Notes under the pieces: generated by a model
The model's database searches: none
The model's input: only the letters and a program-made list of their open reading frames with translations
What the model was told of the DNA's origin: nothing
Source of the DNA: Tetranychus cinnabarinus
Lineage: Eukaryota; Arthropoda; Arachnida; Trombidiformes; Tetranychidae
Length of the DNA: 64,000 nt
Reading direction: 5' to 3'
Assembly (NCBI GenBank): GCA_022266195.1
Contig: WHVY01000002.1
Coordinates: forward strand, 3,239,001 to 3,303,000
Part shown: one piece after another, positions 53,501-64,000 of the stretch
How positions within the stretch are numbered: position 1 is the first letter of the stretch
How the letters are laid out: the number at the start of each line of letters is the position of its first letter
Made by a program: the position numbers and the translations under genes

Positions 53501-56500
53501 CTTTTGTCTGGTCAACCTTTTAATTTGTCACTTTACCATTAAAGCCATTCTCCAGCTTATTTGCACATTTAATTTATTATTCAATAGATTGTTATTTATT
53601 ATCATGTAATTGTAATATTAATGAACATTTACTTTTCCACTTTTATCATTGATCATTATCATTTCTATTCAATTATATTGCCATTTTGTTGAATAATTTA
53701 ATATCCTTTTTTTTACCTTTGATGAAAAATTGATTCCAATATGAAAAGTTGACCAAACCATTTTGAATGCTGTTTGTGTTTCTTGATTGCTAGTTATTAT
53801 TCAATTTTAACCTTTCTTTTTGTCAACTTTTCTCTTTTTTTCACCATTACATTATTATTTATCGCGATTTTCTGGGTTAAAATCTTGCTTTTCTTGCCCA
53901 TTCTTTAATTATTCAATCAACTCTGCGATATTTTTGACTCAAATTGTGAAAGCTTATGGAACCGTTTAATTTAGATTGATTGTTTTTCCTCCTTTTCCAC
54001 TTTGTTTTTGTTTGTGTGTCAACAATTTAACTGATTGTAAACTGTAATTTTGCTGAAAATTTTAAAATATCATTAAGTTTGAAGGGGAAAAAGGGCATTT
54101 TAAATTGGGCGCTTTTTTCTTGTTGCCAACTGGTAACCAATTATTTATAATGGTCAAAAGGCTTGAATATGTACTTTAACTGTTTTTTGTTTCATGTTTT
54201 TGTTAAAGCTCAATTTAACTTTAACTGTTAACCCAACCAACCAATCCTCATCATAATCATTGGTATTGAATGTCTAGTTAACTGTGTTTTCACCATCATC
54301 ATGATCATCATTTAGTGCTGTTTCTTCTCACCTCTTTACACCAATTTTCCCTCTTCTTTTGTCTTTCTTTGCCTTTCCTTTTTCGTCTTTCATCTTCTGC
54401 TTTACTTTTGGTTTTATGCTGATGAAAAATGACCAAAGAACCATAAATCTCGACTCAATGGGTTTTATATACCAATTTAACTATGGTTAACACCAAGAAA
54501 AAACAACATTTTAAACACACAAATGTTGGAAGTAAAGTGAAAAAAGATTTTGAATCTTTACCATCATCATTATCATCACAACACCAGTAGCGTTGATCCA
54601 TTCACTGGCATCTTCAACATGATATATTTACCGAACCCAGAGTTATACTCAAGATGATCATTCAAACAAGAAAATGTTCCCTGTTATCTCCTAATTCCCG
54701 ATTTGAACACATTTTTACTCTCGCTTTTTGTTCCTTTACTCACTCATTTTGCTATTCAAGTATTGGTTTACTTGTAAGGTTGGAAAGAGGATGATGGCGA
54801 AAAGTTGAAGGATAAAGGAGGAGGAGGTGGTGGTGGTGATGGTGGTGTTGCTGCTGCTGGAGAATGGAGAAAGCAGTGGAAAAAATGAATGGAGGATGAA
54901 AATGTAGAGGAAAATAATGCTCCATAACATTGGTTTAGTAGCCCTTGAAATCCCAACTTGAAATCTGGATTGTTTGATTGATGGTATTGATTCTCGAGTG
55001 TATTCTCATTTTCTTCACCATCTTCTTTCCCTGTGCCTTAACAATCTTCTCTCTTCTGATGATAATTCCTCATGTAATCGGTAATCCTGTTGATGATGTT
55101 CATCTTTCCCTTTCTCCATTTTTTAGCTCTTCTGTTGCAGTTAACACTCATTTTACTTGATGTAACATATTTCAAAAAGTTTGGCTGGTTTTGGAGCAAT
55201 ACATTTAAACTGACAAAGTTAAGATGATTAACTTTAACATTAACCAAGAAGGATAACTGCAACAACATTACCATTAACCTTACCGATTTACCTTTCACTC
55301 TCTCTCTCTCTCTCAGCCTAAATTGTGATTTCCCGTTTTAATTATTAACTCTAATTATCCTCATGAAGTTGACTTATTTAATAGCATTTGCTGGTATTAA
55401 TCCTTGAATCTTCCTCCTCTGTTAAATAATCAACTATCATCATTAAAATCATTTCATTTTCACTCTCACATTCGCATCTGCATATAAGTTAAAGGGAAAC
55501 TTGTTCCGAACCATTTTTACCTTTGAACCTCCTTCACCTCTTTCATTGTTAATGCCTCTAAATGGAGCTATTATCAGCTAATTAGCTTGATGAGAATAAG
55601 TTAAGTGATTTAACTTTACAACTTGAACAACAACAACAACATGAACAATTCCCTATTGCGCTCAAGTTGATTGATAAAAAGGTTTGATCACCATTTAGAC
55701 ACAATCCAGAGTGTTCACAATTGCTTAGAGTATGTCAATCAAAACAACACGCAACAATTAATTTGGATGATTAGTTTATAATAAAAGGGAAAAGGTGAAA
55801 ATTTAGGTAAAAATTGAAAGAGTAAAATGAGCTATTTTTAAGGTTAATTTCTGTGTAAAAAACCATTTGGTTCAACGGTTTTATTTTTACAGATTTAATT
55901 TGCGCTCCAAATTTAATTATCCTCTTGAGATGTAGAGGGAAACAATCAGATTGGTTGAGTTGTTTTTTAAGAGGGAAAAAGGTTTTACCATAGCAAATAG
56001 CTTCTTCACCTTATGACTTGTATTTGCTTTATACTTTTGTTTCTGTCTCGAAATTTGTTTTATATTTTTAATTCAGAAATTTAATTTGTCTCTTTTTTTG
56101 TATTTACAATTAACAAATCGGCAAGATTCTTAATGTGTGTTTAAACAATGTTGCAAATGTCTGAGTTATAAATTGGCTGGCAAGTTGGAAGCAAACAGCG
56201 ATGATTTTCCGTTTCTTTCATTTTAAATCATCTTTTACTTTGTCGACTCATTAATTGTCTTTTGCCTGTTGTAATGTTGATATTAAGTGTTCACTATGAA
56301 GCAAACAATTACTCGAGCCAAGTTCATCTTAACCATTCCTCTGTTCATCATCACCGGAGGCTGCTGCTTATCTCTCTTTTTACACCATAGTTGTGTCACC
56401 TTTTGAAAAATGGAAAAAATTACATCAAAATGAAATGGTTCATAAGATGATTCGCTCCAAATAGTCCGCTATCATCATTACCTTATGCTGCTTCCATAAT

Positions 56501-59500
56501 CTTCATGAGTCTTTTGTTTTCCTTAGCTTAAACTTTTCTATGGAAAATTATTCAATGTTAGATAAATTCAGGTTCATTTACCCAGAACCTTTGCTCATCA
56601 GATTTACAAGCAATTTCAATAATATCATCTTAAAGTTGATTTAACAAAGATCTTTTCATCTTCATTATCATTTATTGGTATTAATTTTCTGGACTCTTTT
56701 GGTCTGATTTTGAATACATTGTTGATTTTAATGAGGTTATTGGATGATTAAGAATGAAAATGTCAGTTGTAACCAAGGGTAATGGAAAGACATGCAAAAA
56801 GCAGATTATTTAGTTTGATTTCGGATTACAGTTGAACCTTTTTCTTCTGATGGTGTTTCATCATTGATCTATCATGGGAACAAATCTGATCTGTTACAGT
56901 AAAGAAAAAGGAAAGAAGAAGAAAAATCAAACTAATCATGTTTTTAAATACCTTGATCAGATATTTTCATGTACAGAAAGCTTTGATTGTCGACTAAAAG
57001 AACAAGGTAATTTAATGATCTTAAATGGTCTCATTTTCATCTCTCGTTGGTCAACCTCATCTGTATTCAAGTTAATCTTTCATTTCTTTTGCCGTAATTG
57101 AAAAAAGAGAACTCAAATTGATATTCAAAAGCAAAACAAAATGGAGATGAAGGTAAAAGCAAAAGAACGAAGCTAACTTTGAAAGGACATCTTTTGCAAA
57201 TTATCCCGAGTCAGACGATATTTAGCTTTAATCATGGCTAACCTGGTGATCTTTATCAGTAGAAAGTTTCCTCTTTTTACCTGTTATTTTGCTCTTTGAT
57301 TTGATCATCTTGATTATCCTCGGGATATCCGGTTGGATTTAACTTTTGGCTAACACTGCGAGTCAGAAGGTAAACAAGAGACTGGAGAAAGAAATGAAAG
57401 AACCTTTGATTGCAAATAATTCAACTGATACACTTAAAGTTGAAGGTTGCAAAGGGAAAAAGGTTGATGATGAAGAGCAGAAGAAAAAAAAATGAAATTA
57501 ATTCTGATTACTGGTTACCAATCATCAGCTATATTCTGTTGATTGCCATCAAAATGTATTCACCAGATTCTTTTAAATTACTTTTTCAATCAAACCCTCA
57601 TTCATGGTGATTCAGTGATGATTATTGAAGGCGTGTCAAACCAGATCAACATCTAAATCAACATCATTATTTTTCATCTCTAGGATCATTTCACCATTTT
57701 TCCTCTACTGTTATTTTGTTTTACACTTTCATCTGAAAGTTACCAGATTGATTCATCTTGGCCATTATTTTTGTTCCATCATTTCTTTAAAACTATCGAT
57801 TCTCATTACTGACTTGGAATCTTATTCAATCTTTAAATGTGTTTACCCGCAGCTACAAACATCACCATGATCATCATCTTTTAATTTGTCATCAGTTTTT
57901 TTTTCTTTTTCTGGTTAAATTTGGTGTATTGAAATGTAAAGTAAATGAGTGGTTACAAATGTATCATCATATGGTTAAGAATGCAAATGGAGAGGAAATC
58001 AGATTAGCTAATTATTCTTGGAGCAAAACTAGCATCCCTTCATTTCTTAATTGATTCAAATTCTAAGAGCATTTAACATCATTATCATCTTGATTGTTAC
58101 CACCATCGTTATCATGTCTCATCTTAAGAGCGTCTTTTCATCAACTGATAGATAAAATGGTTGATGAACAGTTAAAGGTTTCATGGTTATCCGTTTTGTG
58201 TGTTATTTATGTGTGAATAGCCTAAAGCAATTACTCAAACCTAAATGTTAATTAACCAGAGGAGAGAAGATAACCCAATTTACATCAGAATCTTGTTGAT
58301 AGAGAGTGGCAAAAAAGGGTTTACTGCAGCAAAAATTGGCTCACAACAGCAAAGAAAAAGATTTCATGAAAATGGCGAATAGTTGAAATGAGACGATCAA
58401 GAGAAGGGAAAACAGGGGAACAATAATCAAAATCTATTGGACTCTAAATAATCTTATATCTAATTCTTTTCAACCCTTTTCTCTCAATTGTTTAGTTAAT
58501 CCCAGTAGCAATTTAACCAGCTAACCCCCGATCATGGCTTTATATATTGTTTAGATGATTTCATCTTCACTTCTGTTTCTTGATTAATCATCTTGTAACC
58601 TTAACCTTTTACACATAAACTGGTAAACATTTCTCGTCTGATAAATTGGGTTTAAAACCAAAAGACATTTTTATCGGCATTTTATTAAAGTTGCCATAGC
58701 TGCTAATTGAAATAATAGATAAGACTAGAAATGGAATTTCAATAAAATCTTCTGTTGCAACCCTTTCTATTTTCAACCAACAGTTCAAGAGTAAGCCTTA
58801 AATAATCCTATTTTTCTGGTCACTTTTGAACTCTAAATCATTCGTCTTTCATCTCTCCCTTTACTCTTTGTTTAACGTTTTTCCCTCCATTTTTACTTTA
58901 TAAATTGTGAAAGAAACTTCTTAAGTCATTCTGATTTTTTTTGTCCTTACTAACAGTCAACTCCTCAACCTGTTGGTTGTTTATCTCATTTTGTTGTTTT
59001 ATTTGTTTCATTTTAATCACCGTTTTTTCTCTTTTTTCTTGTTACAGGACCTGTAAATGGATTATGGATTGATACATTTGTGAAACCTTGTCTTCGGAAT
59101 ATTTGAATTGTAAATCAGATTGTGCAACTTGGATAAGTTTTTATTCATCTAAACTGGGCTGTAAATATATATATTTATCAACAAAAGAAAACGGAAAGGT
59201 TAAGCCGCTTCTTGAATTGTATTTGGTTAAAACAAAGTTGAACAAGATTATGGAGAAACCGGTAACTGTTTACTTGATTGCACTTAAATTTGATAAATTG
59301 AGATGTAAGTTGCAGATTTTTTTATACATTTTGCCCCCTCATTTCAACATTATCATGTTCACCTAACGCTATTCCTACAGGTTACTGTGATAATCCGTAT
59401 TATCATCTTTATATGTTGCAGACAATTCAATTTTTCAATCTCTATTCTAACTTTATCATCTTCATCATAGCTTAACAATAGCATTATTCCAACATCTTTT

Positions 59501-59669
59501 GTAGTACATTCCTTCCCTTTATCCTCTCTACCTTTACACATTTTTACTTATTATATTATATTAATCGATTGATAAATGTTGACTTCTTTTCATTATTCAT
59601 TTTTGATTAATTTCTTTTCTTTCTCTTTTTAACACTTATTTTTTCTTACCTTCTTCATTCAGAGCTGCC
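50518..59669. other. Gene-poor region upstream of the adhesion gene, no coding gene seen
   Basis: This is low-complexity AT-rich sequence with CAT/CTT-rich and CT-dinucleotide tracts (for example 55298-55316). A G-rich trinucleotide run lies at 54817-54860. The acceptor just before 59670 implies an upstream leader exon and intron of the adhesion gene somewhere in this region; an acceptor-like TTGTTACAG ends at 59048, but I could not define the exon. Some of the region may therefore be a large 5'-UTR intron with regulatory content. Confidence 0.5.
54817..54860 (+). repeat. GGA/GGT/GGTGCT-type trinucleotide repeat
   Basis: A run of GGA, then GGT, then GTTGCTGCTGCTGG units gives at least seven closely spaced GG pairs on the plus strand. 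It could form a two-tier G-quadruplex. The apparent poly-Pro or poly-Thr ORFs on the minus strand are by-products of it. Confidence 0.7.
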
Positions 59670-62600
59670 ATGGAGTTTGTGTACATTTTAAATTTAATTA
59701 TTTTACTACTTGGAACCTTAATTGTATCATCATTTGAACCTGTTACTTCAATAGCATTAGCCAATGGTGCAGGTGAAACGCCGACATCTGATAGATTATC
59801 AGACAGAAAGCGAGGCCGCAATAATGCTGCACTTGCAGCTATTAGTGATCAACCCATAAGTAAAGAAGAAAGTGGTACACCGGGTCGAACAAGAGGTAAA
59901 AAAAGAAAGTTCTGTAAATCGTGAAACTCATATTTATCTACACCACCAATTCCCATGACAGGCAAATTAATTTACACAAGAATCATTTAACTTTTCTCTT
60001 TCTCTCTGATTCTCTCTCCTGTATCACAACAGTTACATGGGTTGGTGATTGCCTGTTCGTTTGCTTGCTTACAATCATCAACAACACATGCAATATTTTT
60101 TTTATATATCTAGTTAAATTAGGTGTGAGAGATGAAAGTGATATAAAGAAAGAAGAATGAGAGATTCAGTGAGATGCTCAATCATGTCAACAACAATCTT
60201 GATATTGATAAATCCATTTCTTGAGTCTGTCTATCTTTTTTCTCCTCTTTTTTCTTTTCTTTTCCATTTCTTTGGTCATTTACTCTAGCCAATATTTCAC
60301 CGATATTGAATGTGAACTTCCTCTGAGAGAGAGAGAGAGGGAAAAAAGTGAGTGCTGCGAGAACGATTTCAGAGAGAAAGGAGAGTCCAATTTATAGACA
60401 ACCTTGTCAGAATTTATCTTAACGAATCACTCTACTTTTGGAAACATTTTCACCTTTCTCTTGCCTTACATATATTTCTTACAATTTTATTTATCCTCTC
60501 ATATCTTTTGCCAGTTTTTGCTTGTAAATGTAATATGTCTAATATGTAAGAGCGTTATGTCTCTCGAGAGCCTGCCGAGAACTGTCAAGACCTGTCATCA
60601 CCAATTTTCTATTAATGATTATCAACTTTTCCTTTTCTCTCTCTCTCTCTCTCTTTCTCCACTTTTACATTCCATGAAAAACTGATTCTAATTTGATTCT
60701 GTTTGTCATTCTAAAACGATCATGTATTTTTATTGATATTATTTTCCTTTTTGCATTTTGCTATTTCATTTTTATCCTTTTCTTCTATTAACTCTTGTTT
60801 TTTTTTCTTTTACCTTTCAGGTGAAGCCAAAATCAAGCAAAAATTTGCCATTGAACCAATGGATAAATCGGCAATCATTGGTGACACGGTGTTGCTTCCA
60901 TGTAGAGTTTTACATAAAGTCGGTCCTCTCCAATGGACGCGAGATGGTTTCGGTTTAGGTCCAGATAGGAAATTAGAAGGATTCGCTCGCTATGAGATGA
61001 TTGGTAGTGATGAAGAGGGCGATTTTTCATTACAAATTAAAAGTGTCTCCTTGGAGGATGACGCTACTTATCAGTGCCAAGTAGGAGCAGCGGATGGAGT
61101 TGGTGGTATTCGCTCCCGAGATGCTGCTCTAATTGTCTTTGTTCCTCCCGAGCCTCCCAAAATTGTTCAAGGAGATTTCCTTCGGACAACTGCAGGAGTT
61201 ACTGTAGAGTTAACCTGTGAATCTCATGGTGGTAAACCTGCAGCCGAGGTAAGATTATCACACACACAAAGACAGACACATGCTATAAATTTATCCCATC
61301 ATCTTCTCATTATTATGCTAATTTCACCAACAGTGTTCTTGTTGCATCGCTCTTCAATTTACCTATTGTTTCTTTCCTGGCCTTTTATTCCCTTTTATTC
61401 TCTCTCTCTTCAAATTTGAAGCAACATTCTTTTACTCATCATCAACACATTATAATACTTCAACATCATTATCATCATCATTATAAGTCATTGATTCTGT
61501 CCTTTTCCCTCTTTTGAGTTTTGTCTTTCTTTTCTTTATTTACTCTTTCACTCTTTTTTCTCAATCTTTCTCTCTCCCCTTCGATGATTGTTTGAGAGAG
61601 AGCCTTCGATCATGCCTTGAGGCTCTTCAGGGTATCGTAAAAAATTGAAATAAAACTGAAATAAGAGAAAAATGAGCAAAGATTAAACTTGTATCGTTGC
61701 TCCTGTATCTTTGCTATTACCTCTATTCCTTGTCCTTTTGCTTTTTTCCTTCTCTGCTCTCCTTTCCATCATCCCTGATCATCATCATCAGTTCTTGTCC
61801 AACTAGTTTAGTCAGTATATTTTAGCACAAAGATACTTGTATTAAAAAGAGAGTCCAACATAGGATGGGTAAACAGAGAATTGAAATTTTTTGAACAAAC
61901 TATTCAAATGCAATAGATATAATTATACCATCGATTTTATTCAAGTCCATTATTACTATCTCGTGCTCTCCACTTTCTATTATATCCTTCATTATCATGT
62001 ATCTTCATTTTTTGTCCAACCATTGGTGGTTATTCAATTGATGATAATTTGCTTCGCAAAAGCCACAAACCAAGAAAACAATCAGCAAACTTTTCTCTCT
62101 CCGCTATTTACAACTTATCTACCCAAACTTTCTTGACCTTTTTGCAAGCTGAAGGTTACAAAACTTAAATCTTAACGATCTTATCCTTCAAAGCAACCAA
62201 ACGACCAGGGACAATTACATGTTACTTTAACATATCGTTTGACAAAATATCAGTAGCTAGAAAATGTTAAGTATAAGTGTTGCTATCTATTGATGGTAAA
62301 ATAATTAATGTTTAAATAATTGTTACTTTGAAACTAGTTTCAACTCTAATTACAGATATTATTTTGCTCATTTCTGATAAATGTTTAGATTTTTCAAAAT
62401 TGAGACTCTGGGGTAAAACTAATTTCATCTCTATTTGTCTTTTCCATTTAACTCATGATAATCTCTTTCTCTCTAACACTTGAACATTTGTGTGTGTGCT
62501 TTACACATTTTATCAAATGTCTTTGCATAAATGAATATAACTAAAAAAAAGTCTTCTGTTAATATTAGTACAAGTTTATGGTAAGCAAAGTGATGAGGTT

Positions 62601-63930
62601 TATTTGAGCAAACCCATTTAATTAGCTTCACATGATTGGTATTTTCATGGAGTTTTCAGGCAAAACAGTTTCTTTTCATCTTATCTTCATCTCACCCACA
62701 TCCATGCTCTTCCTATTTACCTCATTGTCTTCCCTGTACCTCTCATATACTTCAGCTTTTTATAGGTTAATGCAAGTGAATCTAAATAGTTAAAAAACGA
62801 TTCTCTCTTTGGTAAACATTTCCCGTTTCAATCTTTCTCCTTTCCTTTTCCTGTTCCATTCCTTAACTTACTCAATACGGTTGATGAAATTAAGCATTAC
62901 CTAGACAAGGTGATGGTAACATGAGGTAGAAAGGTTGAAACATGAATTTTATGATTAATTATCAAGTCACTGTATTTTATCCTCTGCATTTAGCTAGTTA
63001 AAATGTTGCTTCAAATAGGATTATAACCTCAACATTAAACTTGATATTTATTCAAAATGGCTTGTCTTTATTAATAATGTTATCACTGCAATCATTTGTC
63101 CATTAATTTAAATTGTTCATTTTGATACCTTTTCCTTTTTCCATTCCCTTTTCATTGTTTAACGTACAAAATTAACACATTTTTCAATTTCTTTCCACTT
63201 TTCCAGCTTACATGGCTTGATGGTGATGGTAATCCAGTTACCAGTGGAATTACTCATACAAATCAATTTTTAAGTGACGGTAAACGTGCCAATTCAGCCT
63301 TAAAATGGACTTTCATCCCTGGCCGGGAACATCATGGTAAAGAATTTACCTGTCGAGCTGAAAATCCAGCTTTAAATCAACCCCAAAAAGCTCATATCCG
63401 GGTTGAGGTAAAGTATAAGCCAGAGATTCAGTTGACATCGGATAAAATATCTTACATGGAAGGAGATGATGTAAGATTGTCATGTAAAGCACTAGCCAAT
63501 CCACCAGATATAATATTTAAATGGTATCGCAATGGCGAAGTGGTAACAAGTGACTATTCAAATAATCTGGTTATACCCAGAGTAACCCGAGACATGAATG
63601 GTTTCCCATTTACCTGTGAAGCCTCCAACTCAGTGGGCACCTCAAAGGAAACTTATACCCTGAATATCCATTATGGACCAGTTTTCCGGAGTTCACTGGA
63701 AAATGTTTACGCTGCTGTTGAAGGTGAAAATGTGAAACTAAAATGTGAACCTTTGGGTAATCCTAAACCCGAGATTATGTGGCTTTACAATGGGTCAAGC
63801 AAAGTTCTTAGTACCAACTCTGAGCTTGTTATACCCTCTATGAGTGAAGATAAAGCAGGTCGTTATGTTTGCCGTGCATCCGTTCAAGGGTTTCCTGAAG
63901 TATCATCTTCAACCCACGTTTTTATAAAAG
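59670..63930 (+). CDS. Kirre/roughest-like immunoglobulin adhesion protein, 5' part (partial)
   Basis: This is the 5' part of an irre-cell-recognition-module gene, whose products are cell-surface Ig proteins that mediate myoblast fusion, axon sorting and nephrocyte diaphragms in insects. The exons are 59670-59895 (phase 1), 60821-61248 (phase 0) and 63207-63930 (phase 1, continues off the window); all borders are GT-AG. Exon 1 encodes a hydrophobic signal peptide (MEFVYILNLIILLLGTLIVS) and an unusual basic/polar linker. Residues 83-182 form Ig1 with C102 and C160 and the family signature MIGSDEEGDFSLQI. Ig2 starts at PPEPPKIVQGD, Ig3 at YKPEIQL and Ig4 at YGPVFRSS, the last ending in GFPEV as in the family. 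The Kozak context gccATGG and the preceding acceptor support the start and a 5'-UTR intron. The transmembrane and cytoplasmic parts are beyond the window. Confidence 0.92.
59896..60820. other. Intron 1 of the adhesion gene
   Basis: It runs from AGAG|GTAAAA to TTACCTTTCAG. It holds CT/GA dinucleotide tracts (about 60328-60340 and 60635-60655) and no other feature. Confidence 0.85.
61249..63206. other. Intron 2 of the adhesion gene, splits Ig domain 2
   Basis: It runs from GCCGAG|GTAAGA to CTTTTCCAG, is about 1.96 kb long and is low-complexity pyrimidine-rich in its first part. No nested gene or element is evident. Confidence 0.85.
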
Positions 63931-64000
63931 GTAAGTCTAAGTGGTGCTACACTTTTATTTCAATGTACATTAGTGAATGTTGAGCCGCACGAAGCAAAAA

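Noticed and set aside
54736..54956. Two overlapping ORFs with poly-Thr or poly-Pro
   Set aside because: They are translations of the GGT/GGA repeat in two frames.
56874..59366. Short plus-strand ORFs upstream of the adhesion gene
   Set aside because: No similarity, no shared frame with the adhesion gene, and low-complexity composition.

Overview
The window is AT-rich eukaryotic DNA, most likely from an arthropod and possibly an acariform mite (low confidence). The evidence is an insect/mite-style P450, a roughest/kirre-type immunoglobulin cell-adhesion gene, GT-AG introns, and many animal-type DNA transposons. There are no operons, Shine-Dalgarno sites, CRISPR arrays or confident tRNA/rRNA genes.

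Region 1 (1-21.1 kb) is a tandemly rearranged accessory gene cluster. It holds one apparently intact cytochrome P450 (19575-21080, minus). A second P450 is broken (8472-11023, plus) and carries two palindromic transposons. A third P450 survives as a 5' fragment (about 17480-17790), and the 5' edge of a fourth lies at the left end of the window. Among these are two intact small four-helix membrane-protein genes (13642-14076 and 16411-16917, minus), decayed or chimeric copies of them, and broken copies of a cysteine-containing surface protein. A CENP-B/pogo-type transposon with about 100-bp inverted ends (211-2347), foldback elements, MITEs and a composite dispersed repeat fill the gaps. Because paralogues lie side by side, empty target sites can be reconstructed for three insertions.

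Region 2 (21995-37149) is the most unusual part: a 15.2-kb inverted-repeat structure with two 4,819-bp arms (21995-26813 and 32331-37149) around a 5.5-kb unique centre. The arms align with no indel at any landmark I checked, and I found only two substitutions, both non-coding. Each arm carries a zinc-binding RING-like protein gene, a four-exon zinc-finger gene and a coiled-coil gene. The centre carries a five-exon, 482-aa paralogue of the arm zinc-finger gene with all coding introns in phase 0, a small membrane ORF on its leader, a third coiled-coil copy in a nested palindrome, and a broken copy of a second coiled-coil family. The intact member of that second family lies just outside the right arm (37232-37924). 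No transposase, polymerase, integrase or capsid gene is visible, so the nature of the element is unknown.

Region 3 (about 38.1-59.6 kb) is gene-poor, with pyrimidine-rich and CAT/CTT-rich low-complexity sequence and one clear TA-flanked MITE (50285-50515). It is probably intergenic or upstream regulatory/5'-UTR intron sequence. Region 4 (59670-63930, running off the right edge) is the 5' part of a kirre/roughest-like (irre cell recognition module) gene: a signal-peptide exon and four Ig domains in two further exons.
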